A stretch of DNA of 64,000 nt from an uncultured Odoribacter sp. (GCA_910578105.1 CAJTPD010000008.1:108964-172963), one strand, 5' to 3'; counted from the stretch's first letter, positions 1 to 8,413 are shown. Program-made: numbers and translations. Notes: generated by a model from the sequence alone, not told the origin.

Positions 1-20
1 TTATTTAAACTGGTATTGCA

Positions 21-821
21 ATGAGAACAAGTGGATGGATTTTGTTAGCCGGGGTCATTTTATTACTGGTACAATGTGCAACAGTACCTGTGACCGGGCG
101 TAAATAGTTGCTCATTATGCCTGAAAGCGAAATGATGGCAATGAGTCTGACTTCTTATAATGATTTCCTGAAAGAAAATAAATTGTCTGCCAATGCGATA
201 GCAGTCAGGCAGGTGAAAGAAGTGGGGGAGAAAATAGCCCGTGCTGTGGAATCTTATCTCGTTTCGCAGGGTATGGAGGCTTTGATAAAAGATTACAAAT
301 GGGAGTTTAACCTGGTGCAGAGCAAGGAAGTAAATGCCTGGTGTATGCCTGGAGGGAAGGTGGTTGTTTATGAGGCAATTTTGCCTGTTTGTAAAAATGC
401 GGACGGGTTGGCTGTGGTGATGGGACATGAGATAGCCCATGCCATTGCACGGCATGGTAACGAAAGAATGAGCCAGCAGATGGTAGTTCAGGCAGGAAGT
501 GCTGCTGCTGCCTATGCTTTCAAGGATAAACCGCAGCAGACTCAGGCTCTTTGGAGTGCTGCTATTGGTTTAGGGGCTAATTATGGAATAATGCTTCCTT
601 TTTCGCGGAAACATGAATTGGAAGCCGATAAACTGGGATTGATTTTTATGGCTATTGCCGGTTATAATCCGGAGGAGGCAATTCCGTTCTGGACCCGGAT
701 GGCGGCTTCTGCAGGTTCGGGGCAGAAACCACCTGAGTTTATGTCTACTCATCCTTCGGATGAGCATCGGATTGAAGAAATCAGGACCTTATTACCTGAG
801 GTCATGAAATATAAAAAGTGA
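21..821 (+). pseudogene. M48 family metalloprotease lipoprotein interrupted by an in-frame TAG
   Basis: From the ATG at 21 the frame encodes a short hydrophobic signal with a lipobox (LVQC), then CATVPVTGRK, then TAG at 105-107. The same frame continues without another stop to 821. The downstream part has the zinc motif HEIAHAIARH (His136-Glu137 and His140, counted through the stop) and a HELEAD motif near residue 198-203 that would supply the third ligand, as in M48 peptidases. Relatives typically read ...TGRKQLLLIPES..., so TAG most simply replaces a CAG glutamine codon. As read, the secretion signal is cut off from the catalytic domain. A cytoplasmic fragment could start at TTG 108 or ATG 117. 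It sits 9 bp before the next gene, probably in one operon. Nonsense mutation, sequencing error and readthrough cannot be separated here; TAG is a normal stop for other genes in the window. Confidence 0.8.
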
Positions 822-830
822 TGTTAAATT

Positions 831-2594
831 ATGAAAGAGTATTATTGGATTATTGTTTTATTGTGTTGTGCTTTATCGGGTGTGGTTCAGGCACAACCGG
901 GTAATTTTTGTCAGGATTTTGAGGAATTGACTGATACGAAGCCTGTTGATCGGGAAAGATGGAAATTTTGTAAACGTCCTTATAACAGTGCCTGGGGAAC
1001 TACGGATGTGCGTTATAGTAAGACGAATGTACCCGATGTGGATGTGAGAGACCGGAAATGGGAAGGCCAGGTGTGGAGAGGGGAGCGGATTAATGCTTTG
1101 GCTTTGCTTTGGACCACCAGAGATTGCAAAGATGTCGGGATTGAGGTCAGTGACCTGAAAGGTCCCGGAGGCGATGTTATTCCGGCTTCAGCTATCCGGA
1201 CACATTTTGTCCGTTATGTGATGACTGATGAATTGAATAAGGATAAACGGGGGGCTTGTGGTTACCGTCCGGACCATACGGTATTTGATTCTTCTGTTGT
1301 TGCTGATATTCTGGATGTGAAACCTTTACATGATATTAATGCCTTTCATACCCAACCGGTGTGGGTAAATATCTGGACTCCTGCTGATGTGAGGAGTGGG
1401 GTATACCGGGGAAAGTTGAGTTTTAAGAGTAAAGAAGGGAAATTTGCTCCTTTGGACATAGAATTGAAAGTAAGTGAACGGACATTGCCTGTTCCTCAGG
1501 AATGGGCATTCTGGTTGGATTTGTGGCAGAATCCTTATGCTGTGGCGCGTTATTATCAGGTCCCTTTGTGGAGTGCAGAACATTTCGAAGCTATGCGCCC
1601 GATTTTAAAACAGTTGGCGGATGCGGGGCAAAAGTGCATCACGACTTCCATTATGCATCATCCTTGGGGCGGTCAGACGGAAGACCCTTTTGAATCTATG
1701 GTGATGCGTGTGAAAAAATTAGATGGCAGTTGGGAATATGATTATGCTGTATTTGATAAGTGGGTGGAATTTGTGATGTCTATGGGGATAGACCGGGAAA
1801 TAAATTGTTATTCGATGATACCCTGGAAATTGTCATTCCGTTATTATGACCAGGCTTCCGATGGAATGAAGTTCGTTGATGCTAAGGTGGGGACTCCGGA
1901 ATACCGTGATTTTTGGTTTCCTTTTTTGGTAGATTTTGCCCGGCATTTGAAAGAAAAGGGTTGGTTTGAAATTACTACCATTGCTATGGATGAGCGTCCG
2001 ATGGACCAGATGCAGAAGGCAATTGCTCTGATTCATGAGGCAGAACCTGATTTTAAGGTTGCTTTAGCGGGCAATTATCATGAACAGATAGAAAAAGAGA
2101 TTGCTGATTATTGCATTGCTTCCCGCCAGCTTTTTCCGGCAAAGGTATTGGCAGAACGGAGAGCCTTGGGGAAGAAGAGTACGGTTTATACCTGTTGTTC
2201 TGAGGCTTATCCGAATATATTTACCTTTTCACCTCCTGCCGAGGCGGCCTGGCATGCTTGGTATGCTGCTGCTGCCGATTTTGACGGTTATTTGCGCTGG
2301 GCTTTTAACAGTTGGGTGAAGGACCCGTTGCGGGATTCCCGTTTCCGGGCGTTTGGTGCCGGAGATTGTTATCAGATTTATCCGGGCGGACGCTCCTCTG
2401 TCCGTTTTGAACGTTTGGTGGAAGGTATTCAGGATTATGAAAAAGTCCGCATATTGAGGGAGGAATTGAAGAATCAGCCGGAAAAGATTCAGCTTTTGAA
2501 TGAGACGTTGAAGATGTTTGAAATAGGACGCTTGGCGGAAGAGCCTGCAGCTGATATGGTGAATAAGGCCCGGGAAGTTATTAATGGATTTTGA
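831..2594 (+). CDS. Secreted GH123/DUF4091-like glycoside hydrolase
   Basis: A protein of 587 residues with a signal peptide of about 21 residues ending VQAQ, so it is exported to the periplasm or surface. After a beta-rich N-terminal region (DUF-type domain common in front of GH123 modules) comes a TIM-barrel-like part and a C-terminal stretch resembling DUF4091 (around residues 490-575, with FERLVEGIQDYEKVRIL). Asp387-Glu388 in AMDERPMD matches the Asp-Glu pair used by GH123 N-acetylgalactosaminidases for substrate-assisted catalysis. That placement is by motif only, so the substrate is unknown. The ATG lies 9 bp after the M48 gene. A strong terminator follows the stop. Confidence 0.65.
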   Translation: MKEYYWIIVLLCCALSGVVQAQPGNFCQDFEELTDTKPVDRERWKFCKRPYNSAWGTTDVRYSKTNVPDVDVRDRKWEGQVWRGERINALALLWTTRDCKDVGIEVSDLKGPGGDVIPASAIRTHFVRYVMTDELNKDKRGACGYRPDHTVFDSSVVADILDVKPLHDINAFHTQPVWVNIWTPADVRSGVYRGKLSFKSKEGKFAPLDIELKVSERTLPVPQEWAFWLDLWQNPYAVARYYQVPLWSAEHFEAMRPILKQLADAGQKCITTSIMHHPWGGQTEDPFESMVMRVKKLDGSWEYDYAVFDKWVEFVMSMGIDREINCYSMIPWKLSFRYYDQASDGMKFVDAKVGTPEYRDFWFPFLVDFARHLKEKGWFEITTIAMDERPMDQMQKAIALIHEAEPDFKVALAGNYHEQIEKEIADYCIASRQLFPAKVLAERRALGKKSTVYTCCSEAYPNIFTFSPPAEAAWHAWYAAAADFDGYLRWAFNSWVKDPLRDSRFRAFGAGDCYQIYPGGRSSVRFERLVEGIQDYEKVRILREELKNQPEKIQLLNETLKMFEIGRLAEEPAADMVNKAREVINGF

Positions 2595-2614
2595 CGGAGG
2601 CGGAGGATGGATAT

Positions 2615-2648
2615 AAAAAAAAGAGTCGTAAAAACGACTCTTTTTTTA
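2615..2648. terminator. Bidirectional intrinsic terminator
   Basis: The stem GAGTCGT/ACGACTC with an AAAA loop is flanked by an A-run on the left and a T-run on the right, so it works in both directions. It separates the GH123-like gene from the convergent alpha-oxoamine synthase gene. Confidence 0.9.
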
Positions 2649-2660
2649 TTCAGACAGGGA

Positions 2661-3911
2661 TTATAATTTGCTGGCGTCAACTAATATTTCTTTGTTGTAT
2701 TCGCCCCGTGCTAATTTATCCGCTACGTTTTTGAATGCGTTGATGGTGTAGTGTACGTCTTCCATGGTATGTTCTGCAGTCGGAATCAGACGCAGCAACA
2801 ATTGACCTTTCGGGATTACCGGGTAAACCACGATAGAACAGAACAGGTTGTAATTTTCACGGAGGTCAAATACCACTTGCATGCCTTCTGCAACACTTCC
2901 GGACAGATACACCGGGGTAACCATGGAGTTGGTAATGCCGATGTTCATACCATCTGCTTTCAGTCCTTCTTGTAATGCATGTGCGATTTTCCAGAGTTTT
3001 TCGCGTCTTTCCGGTTGGGATTTCAGCATTTCCAGACGTTTGATAGCCCCTTCTACCATAGGCATGGTCAGTGATTTTGCAAACATCTGTGAACGCATGG
3101 TATAACGCAGTGACATGCAAACTTCTTCGTCGGTGGCAACGAAAGCACCAAATCCGGCCATTGCTTTGGCGAAAGTTCCGAAGTAAAGGTCTACTTTGTC
3201 CTGTACGCCAAAGTGTTCACCGGTACCTGCGCCTGTCGGTCCCATAGTTCCGAATCCGTGGGCATCGTCGACGAGCAGACGGAAATTGAATTCTGATTTC
3301 AGGGCAGTGATTTCATCCAGTTTGCCTAAGTCTCCGGCCATACCGAATACACCTTCTGTAATTACCAGGATACCGCCGCCTGTGGTTTCTACATATTTGG
3401 TAGCATGTTCGAGTTGTTTGCGAAGGCTTGCCATGTCGTTGTGAACATAAACATAACGTTTTGCCGGAGACAGGCGGAGACCGTCCATGATGCAGGCATG
3501 TGATTCTGCATCATATACAATACAATCGAAACGCGAGGTTAAAGAATCAATGATTGAAATCATACCCTGATAACCAAAGTTAACCAGGAATGCATCCGGT
3601 TTGTGTACGAATTCGGCTAATTGAGATTCCAGATATTCATGACGGGAAGTCTGACCGCTCATCATCCGGGCTCCCATCGGGTAAGCCAGGCCCCATTTCT
3701 GAGCTGCTTCGGCATCTGCTTTGCGTACTTCCGGGTCGTTTGCCAGACCAATGTAGTTGTTCAGGCTCCAGTTTAACACTTCTTTGCCACGGAACATCAT
3801 CCGGGGACCAATTTCTCCCTCTAATTTGGGAAATGCAAAATAGCCGTGTGCTTCTTTGGCATACTGGCCAATGTTACCTCTTTGTTTTTTTACTCTTTCA
3901 AAAATGTCCAC
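2661..3911 (-). CDS. PLP-dependent alpha-oxoamine synthase (serine palmitoyltransferase or cysteate acyltransferase type)
   Basis: A 416-residue fold-type I PLP enzyme. His138 (DAESHACIMDG) would stack on the cofactor, Asp215-Asp216/His218 (LLVDDAHGFG) contact it, and Lys249 (GTFAKAMAGFG) is the Schiff-base lysine. This is the family of KBL, BioF, HemA and serine palmitoyltransferase, which join an amino acid to an acyl thioester with loss of CO2. There is no bio or threonine-dehydrogenase neighbour, so BioF or KBL is less likely. Bacteroidota use family members to start sphingolipid synthesis (Ser + palmitoyl-CoA) or sulfonolipid synthesis (cysteate + acyl-ACP). From memory of the families, its N-terminus differs from Sphingobacterium-type SPT, which leaves the cysteate enzyme (SulA/CFAT) open. 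It stands alone with its own promoter; substrate undetermined. Confidence 0.75.
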   Translation of the reverse strand: MDIFERVKKQRGNIGQYAKEAHGYFAFPKLEGEIGPRMMFRGKEVLNWSLNNYIGLANDPEVRKADAEAAQKWGLAYPMGARMMSGQTSRHEYLESQLAEFVHKPDAFLVNFGYQGMISIIDSLTSRFDCIVYDAESHACIMDGLRLSPAKRYVYVHNDMASLRKQLEHATKYVETTGGGILVITEGVFGMAGDLGKLDEITALKSEFNFRLLVDDAHGFGTMGPTGAGTGEHFGVQDKVDLYFGTFAKAMAGFGAFVATDEEVCMSLRYTMRSQMFAKSLTMPMVEGAIKRLEMLKSQPERREKLWKIAHALQEGLKADGMNIGITNSMVTPVYLSGSVAEGMQVVFDLRENYNLFCSIVVYPVIPKGQLLLRLIPTAEHTMEDVHYTINAFKNVADKLARGEYNKEILVDASKL

Positions 3912-3954
3912 GTCGATAGTATTTTGAAAATTTGTATCTTCTGATTTAACCTGA

Positions 3955-3962
3955 CAAAGGTA
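3955..3962 (-). promoter_or_regulatory. Bacteroidota -7 promoter box for the alpha-oxoamine synthase
   Basis: TACCTTTG on the minus strand matches TAnnTTTG exactly, 44 bp before the start codon. No clear -33 TTTG is seen. Confidence 0.6.
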
Positions 3963-4165
3963 GTAAAATAAGGTAAAAAAGTAAGAATGAAACGGCTAAA
4001 AATTAGAATATTGGGTATAAGTACTTAGGGAAGGACAGGTTCAAGTGCCGGAAGATTGGGGAAAAAACAGAATGTAAAAAAGAGTTTTATCTATTAATAA
4101 TTCTGAAACATGACGATGAATGTAAAGTTTTTATTTGATACTTTTTACTTTTTACTTTTTTCATC

Positions 4166-4173
4166 TATCTTTG
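4166..4173 (+). promoter_or_regulatory. -7 promoter box for bamD
   Basis: TATCTTTG is a perfect TAnnTTTG. It implies a leader of about 120 nt before the bamD ATG at 4298. Confidence 0.65.
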
Positions 4174-4297
4174 CATGATGTAAAAAAGCATTTTTAATAA
4201 AGGATGCTTTGAGCAGAAAGTCGAAGGAGATAATGACTGCCGGCAGATGGGTAAACAACAGAGACTATATAAGGATGATTACAAAAGCGTTCATTGT

Positions 4298-5098
4298 ATG
4301 AAGAAATTTTTGGTTTTTTTACTGGTAGTTGTTTTGCTGGCTTCTTGCGGGGAATATCAGAAGTTGTTGAAAAGTGAAGACTATCAGTTGATTTATAAGA
4401 AGGCAATTGAATATTATAATAAGGGCGATTACCAGCGTGCCCAGAATTTGCTGGAGGGTATCCGGACGGTATTCAGCGGAACAAGTAAGGCGCAGAATAT
4501 TGCTTACTACCGTGCTTTTTGTAGTTATAATCTGAGAGATTATGAGATTGCCGCCAGTTTATTCCGGCAATTTATCAAGACTTATCCGGAAAGTTCATTT
4601 GCCGAAGAATGCCTTTTTATGGTAGGTTTTTGTGATTACAAGGCTTCTCCCAAGCCTCGTCTGGACCAGCAGGTGACAGATAAGGCGTTGGCTGAATTTC
4701 AGTTGTACCTGAATCGGTATCCGAATAGTACACGGAAAGAAAAAATCAATGGCTATATGGATGAAATGAGGGATAAACTTTCTTATAAAGCTTACCTGAG
4801 TGCCAAGAATTATTTCCAGCGTGAATATTATAAATCGGCGGCTATCAGTTTGCAAAATTGTCTGAAAGATTTTCCGGGTTCAAAATACCGGGAGGAAGTG
4901 ATGTATATGCTGTTTGTTTCCAAATACGAAATGGCAGTGAATAGTGTGGAGGAAAAAAAACTGGAACGTTATAATAATGCTCAGGAAGAGTATTATTATT
5001 TTGCAGATGAATATCCGAATAGTAAATATGCGGATGACATAGAGAAAAAGTATGAGGCAATCAACCGTTTTCTGGAAGATTACAAATATGAGGAGTAA
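4298..5098 (+). CDS. bamD: Outer membrane assembly lipoprotein BamD
   Basis: A 266-residue lipoprotein. The start at 4298 was chosen because it gives a clean signal, MKKFLVFLLVVVLLASC, with the lipidated Cys at residue 17; an upstream ATG at 4247 in the same frame would bury the signal. The rest is tandem TPR-like helical repeats with repeated Tyr-rich pairs such as YYNKGDYQRAQNLL and FAEECLFMVGFCDY, as in BamD/YfiO. BamD is the essential lipoprotein partner of the BamA barrel and receives outer-membrane protein substrates. The order bamD, omega-like, coaBC is common in Bacteroidota and supports the call. Confidence 0.9.
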   Translation: MKKFLVFLLVVVLLASCGEYQKLLKSEDYQLIYKKAIEYYNKGDYQRAQNLLEGIRTVFSGTSKAQNIAYYRAFCSYNLRDYEIAASLFRQFIKTYPESSFAEECLFMVGFCDYKASPKPRLDQQVTDKALAEFQLYLNRYPNSTRKEKINGYMDEMRDKLSYKAYLSAKNYFQREYYKSAAISLQNCLKDFPGSKYREEVMYMLFVSKYEMAVNSVEEKKLERYNNAQEEYYYFADEYPNSKYADDIEKKYEAINRFLEDYKYEE

Positions 5099-5150
5099 TC
5101 CGGAAAATGTTTTTTATGGGAAAAAATCAATTTAAACAAGAATAATCGAT

Positions 5151-5501
5151 ATGGTAGATTTTAAAAAAGTAAAGGCACCTAATAACACCATTACCCGTAA
5201 TCCGGCTGTTTTAGCTGCGAAAGCTGATAATAATATTTATGAGGCAGTGGCTGTTATTGCCAAAAGATCCAATCAGATTGCTGTTGAAATGAAAGAGGAA
5301 CTGAGCCGTAAGCTTCAGGAGTTTGCTTCTTATACGGATAATTTGGAAGAAATTTTTGAAAATCGTGAACAGATTGAAATTTCCAAGTTTTATGAACGTA
5401 TTCCGAAGCCGGTGTTGATTGCAACGCAGGAATTTGAAGACGGACAGATTTATTTCCGGAACCCGGCTGCAGAAAAAAAGCCGGTCTCTAAAAAAGACTA
5501 A
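5151..5501 (+). CDS. rpoZ: RNA polymerase omega-like subunit (RpoZ/RPB6 family)
   Basis: A 116-residue protein. NNIYEAVAVIAKRSNQIAVEMKEEL at residues 27-51 corresponds to the conserved omega/RPB6 core (an Arg-Ser-Asn/Gln-Ile helix) that latches the beta-prime C-terminus. The C-terminal tail ends in a Lys-rich run. It lies 52 bp after bamD without a terminator between, so the two are probably cotranscribed, and a terminator follows it. Bacteroidota omega is divergent from the E. coli form; the assignment rests on this motif and the conserved neighbourhood. Confidence 0.8.
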   Translation: MVDFKKVKAPNNTITRNPAVLAAKADNNIYEAVAVIAKRSNQIAVEMKEELSRKLQEFASYTDNLEEIFENREQIEISKFYERIPKPVLIATQEFEDGQIYFRNPAAEKKPVSKKD

Positions 5502-5502
5502 C

Positions 5503-5530
5503 GGGAGCCGCTTTCGGGCGGCTTTTTTTG
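5503..5530 (+). terminator. Intrinsic terminator after the omega-like gene
   Basis: AGCCGC/GCGGCT stem with loop TTTCGG (5506-5523) followed by seven T. Confidence 0.85.
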
Positions 5531-5577
5531 TTTTACAATTGCTGAGTCACTAAGTTTTATTTGCATATTTTCAGTTT

Positions 5578-6774
5578 ATGCGCGGAAAACATATTATAAT
5601 CGGAGTAACCGGTAGTATTGCGGCTTATAAAGTTGCGGCACTGGTGCGTTTGTTGGTGAAAGAAGGTGCGGAGGTTAAGGTGGTCATGACTGAATTGGCC
5701 AAACAGTTTATCACTCCTTTGACGATGGCTACTTTGTCGAAGCATCCGGTGATGGTGGAATTTTATAATCCGGAGAACGGCGATTGGCACTCGCATGTGG
5801 ATATGGGGCTCTGGGCTGATTTGTATTTGATTGCTCCGGCTACGGCAAATACCATCGGGAAGATGGCACATGGAATTGCCGATAATCTTTTGCTGACAAC
5901 TTACCTTTCGGCAAAGTGTCCGGTGATGGTTGCTCCGGCAATGGATTTGGATATGTACCGGCATGCGGCGACACAGCGTAATCTGGATATTCTGAGGGAA
6001 TACGGAAATCTGATTATAGAACCGGCAGAAGGGGAGTTAGCCAGTGGATTGACCGGAAAAGGACGCATGGCAGAGCCGGAAGAGATTGTCTGTTATATCC
6101 GGCATTATTTTGATGTTTCGCGGGAGTTGACCGGAAAGAAAGTGTTGGTGACGGCCGGTCCCACTTATGAGAAAATAGACCCGGTGCGTTTTATTGGTAA
6201 TTATTCCACGGGTAAGATGGGGTTTGCTTTGGCGGAAGAGTTTGCCAACCGGGGAGCAGAGGTTATTCTGGTGGCTGGTCCCGTTACTTTAGCGGCTGTA
6301 CATCCGGCTATCCGGCGGATTGACGTGGAATCTGCAGCTCAAATGTATGAACAGGTAATGGCTCAGGCTCCGGACTGCGACGTGGTGGTTTCCTGTGCTG
6401 CGGTGGCTGATTTTACTCCTTTGGAGCGGGCTGGTACGAAGATGAAGCGGGGAAGTGAGCAGTTGGTGCTGGAATTGCAGCCGACTCAGGATATTGCAGC
6501 TGCATTGGGAAGGCTGAAAAAGGCCGGACAAGTGCTGGTCGGTTTTGCTTTGGAAACTAATGATGAAATAGTCCATGCTATTCAGAAATTGCATAAAAAA
6601 AATCTGGATCTGATTGTGTTGAATAGCCTGAAGGATGCACATGCTTGTTTCGGTTATGATACGAATAAAGTGACGATGATTGACCGGGATGAACAAGAAT
6701 ATCATTATGAATTGAAGACGAAACAGGCAGTTGCCGGAGATATAGCAGACCGGGTGGTAAAAATGATTTGTTGA
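5578..6774 (+). CDS. coaBC: Bifunctional phosphopantothenoylcysteine decarboxylase / phosphopantothenate-cysteine ligase
   Basis: A 398-residue fusion catalysing two steps of coenzyme A synthesis. Residues 1-175 form the flavin-dependent CoaC half: GVTGSIAAYK flavin motif, active-site His73 in HSHVDMG, APATANTIGKMAHGIADN, and GKGRMAEPEE. Residues 185-398 form the CoaB ligase: LVTAGPTYEKIDPVRFI, NYSTGKMG, AAVADF, and a C-terminal lid KKNLDLIVLN. At the usual ACGxxGxGRM substrate-lid motif this protein has Ser146 (ASGLTGKGRM) where E. coli has the cysteine Cys158; I cannot tell whether that is normal for the phylum. The upstream box TTTATTTG (5556-5563) is a one-mismatch promoter candidate. Confidence 0.93.
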   Translation: MRGKHIIIGVTGSIAAYKVAALVRLLVKEGAEVKVVMTELAKQFITPLTMATLSKHPVMVEFYNPENGDWHSHVDMGLWADLYLIAPATANTIGKMAHGIADNLLLTTYLSAKCPVMVAPAMDLDMYRHAATQRNLDILREYGNLIIEPAEGELASGLTGKGRMAEPEEIVCYIRHYFDVSRELTGKKVLVTAGPTYEKIDPVRFIGNYSTGKMGFALAEEFANRGAEVILVAGPVTLAAVHPAIRRIDVESAAQMYEQVMAQAPDCDVVVSCAAVADFTPLERAGTKMKRGSEQLVLELQPTQDIAAALGRLKKAGQVLVGFALETNDEIVHAIQKLHKKNLDLIVLNSLKDAHACFGYDTNKVTMIDRDEQEYHYELKTKQAVAGDIADRVVKMIC

Positions 6775-6792
6775 TTTAAATGTCTGAAAATT

Positions 6793-6822
6793 TTTGCGTG
6801 TTAAATTTTTTATATACTTTTG
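6793..6822 (+). promoter_or_regulatory. Promoter of the pyrBI leader
   Basis: A -33 TTTG at 6793-6796, then 18 bp, then a perfect -7 TACTTTTG at 6815-6822. Transcription should begin about 6828-6830, right at the leader ORF start. Confidence 0.7.
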
Positions 6823-6831
6823 AGTTCTGAT

Positions 6832-6939
6832 ATGAAGTCAGATCAATTACATAAGATGCTATCCGGTCCTGTCACTGAGCATTTCAGACAGATTGGCCGA
6901 TTTATTTATAAAGTATTAAAAAACCAACATTGTCGTTAG
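6832..6939 (+). CDS. Putative pyrBI leader peptide (35 aa)
   Basis: ATG 6832 opens a 35-codon ORF beginning MKSDQLHKML and ending KNQHCR with TAG at 6937-6939. It starts within a few bases of the predicted transcription start and ends inside the loop of the terminator hairpin that precedes pyrB. A translating ribosome would therefore cover the 5' arm of that hairpin. Inside the ORF is a two-part hairpin (CGGTC and CTGTC at 6864-6873 with GACAG and GGCCG at 6887-6899), followed at once by a U-rich stretch at 6900-6911. This is the layout of the E. coli pyrBI leader, where UTP-dependent polymerase pausing is coupled to leader translation. The peptide has no homologue known to me; the role is inferred from architecture. 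Confidence 0.6.
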   Translation: MKSDQLHKMLSGPVTEHFRQIGRFIYKVLKNQHCR

Positions 6940-6959
6940 ACTTGTTGGTTTTTTTTTGC
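6918..6959 (+). terminator. Attenuator terminator upstream of pyrB
   Basis: AAACCAACA (6921-6929) pairs with TGTTGGTTT (6943-6951), extended by A/T pairs and followed by a long T-run to 6957. It stands between the promoter at 6815 and the pyrB start at 7006, so it must be bypassed for pyrBI expression. The leader ORF stop lies in its loop. Confidence 0.8.
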
Positions 6960-7005
6960 AATGTTCTGGCGTACCGTTTGGGAATTTATCATTAAATATA
7001 ACGAT

Positions 7006-7914
7006 ATGAATACACACAGCTTAGTATCTATTGAAGATTACACGAAAGAAGAGATTCTGGAAGTCCTGAAACTGGCTTCGGAGTTTGAGGCAAATCCTAA
7101 TCAGCGTTTGTTGGAAGGCAAGGTGGTGGCCTCTTTGTTTTTTGAGCCTTCTACCCGTACCCGTTTGAGTTTTGAAACGGCTATTAACCGTTTGGGCGGA
7201 CGTATTATCGGGTTTACGGATGCTTCTTCTTCGAGTGTGACGAAAGGAGAGACGCTGAAGGATACCATTAAGATGGTGGATAATTATGCGGATTTGATTG
7301 TGATGCGTCATCCGGTGGAAGGTGCAGCCCGTTATGCCAGCGAGGTGGCTGTTCATCCGATTCTGAATGCCGGGGATGGTGCTAATCAGCATCCTTCGCA
7401 GACGATGCTGGATTTGTATTCTATTTATAAGACGCAGGGTACGCTTGAAAATCTGAATATTTGTATGGTGGGTGACCTGAAGTATGGCCGGACGGTTCAC
7501 TCTTTGCTGCAGGCGATGAGTCATTTTCATCCGACTTTCCATTTTGTAGCTCCGGAGTCTTTGCAAATGCCTGATGCTTATAAGTTGCATCTGAAGGAAT
7601 TGAACATTCCTTATTATGAACATACGGAATTGGATGAAGTGATTGCCAAAGCCGATATTTTGTATATGACGCGGGTACAGCGTGAACGGTTTGCCGATCC
7701 TTTGGAATATGAGAAGGTGAAGAATGTATATATTTTGCGGAATGCGATGTTGGCTCACGCGAAGGAGAATATGCGCATTTTGCATCCTCTGCCCCGTGTG
7801 AATGAAATTGATGTGGATGTGGATGAGAATCCGAAAGCTTATTATTTTGAACAGGCCCGTAATGGGGTGTATGCCCGTCAGGCTATTATCTGCAAGGCTT
7901 TGGGATTGAAATGA
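7006..7914 (+). CDS. pyrB: Aspartate carbamoyltransferase catalytic subunit
   Basis: A 302-residue protein making carbamoyl-aspartate from carbamoyl phosphate and aspartate, the first committed step of pyrimidine synthesis. Carbamoyl-phosphate motif FEPSTRTRLSFE (about residues 46-57), the 80s loop SSSVTKGET, HPSQTMLDL, the aspartate-domain GDLKYGRTVHSL and HPLPRVNEI are all present. The start at 7006 (MNTHSLVSIEDYT) gives the normal length; an in-frame ATG at 6961 lies in the terminator T-tract and is rejected. pyrI follows 24 bp later, so the enzyme should be the class B holoenzyme with allosteric regulation. Confidence 0.96.
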   Translation: MNTHSLVSIEDYTKEEILEVLKLASEFEANPNQRLLEGKVVASLFFEPSTRTRLSFETAINRLGGRIIGFTDASSSSVTKGETLKDTIKMVDNYADLIVMRHPVEGAARYASEVAVHPILNAGDGANQHPSQTMLDLYSIYKTQGTLENLNICMVGDLKYGRTVHSLLQAMSHFHPTFHFVAPESLQMPDAYKLHLKELNIPYYEHTELDEVIAKADILYMTRVQRERFADPLEYEKVKNVYILRNAMLAHAKENMRILHPLPRVNEIDVDVDENPKAYYFEQARNGVYARQAIICKALGLK

Positions 7915-7938
7915 TTTACAATTTAAATGATTTTTGTT

Positions 7939-8394
7939 ATGGCTAAGAAAGAGTTACAAGTAAGCGCAATAGAAAACGGGACAGTGATTGACCACATTCC
8001 TGCTGATAAATTGTTTGATGTGATTAATGTCCTCGGACTTGCATCAATGGAGAATGCAATGACTTTAGGTACTAATCTGAAAAGTACGAAGTTGGGCAGG
8101 AAGGCTATTATCAAGATTTGGGATAAGTTTCTGGAGGATGATGAGGTGAATAAACTGGCTTTGGTTGCTCCTTCCGCTAAGATTAATATTATCCGGGATT
8201 ATGATGTGGTGGAGAAAAAGAAAGTGAATGTTCCGGAACGGGTGGAAGGTATTGTCAAATGTATGAATCCGAAGTGTATCACGAATCATGAAAAAGTCCG
8301 GACTAAGTTTGCTGTGGTAAATGCTTCTCCGATTGTCCTGAGATGTCATTATTGCGAAAAACTGACAGACCAGGAGCATATGGAAATGAATTGA
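7939..8394 (+). CDS. pyrI: Aspartate carbamoyltransferase regulatory subunit
   Basis: A 151-residue subunit that binds CTP/ATP and couples to PyrB. The N-terminal allosteric domain (VSAIENGTVIDHIPA, NVLGL) is followed by a C-terminal zinc domain with four cysteines in CMNPKC and CHYC spacing. The start MAKKELQ at 7939 was preferred over an ATG 12 bp upstream (7927). It forms an operon with pyrB and is followed by a strong terminator. Confidence 0.95.
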   Translation: MAKKELQVSAIENGTVIDHIPADKLFDVINVLGLASMENAMTLGTNLKSTKLGRKAIIKIWDKFLEDDEVNKLALVAPSAKINIIRDYDVVEKKKVNVPERVEGIVKCMNPKCITNHEKVRTKFAVVNASPIVLRCHYCEKLTDQEHMEMN

Positions 8395-8413
8395 TGAATC
8401 GTTTTGTTTTTAG

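Larger units (their letters stand above)
3912..4297. other. Divergent intergenic region between alpha-oxoamine synthase and bamD
   Basis: No gene is seen in these 386 bp. They hold the minus promoter box at 3955, the bamD promoter box at 4166, and a small hairpin in the bamD leader (AAAGCAT at 4185-4191 with ATGCTTT at 4204-4210). The region is AT-rich with several poly-T tracts. Confidence 0.6.

Noticed and set aside
105..107. TAG as a recoded sense codon throughout the genome
   Set aside because: Several clear genes in the window end in TAG, so a general reassignment is not supported.
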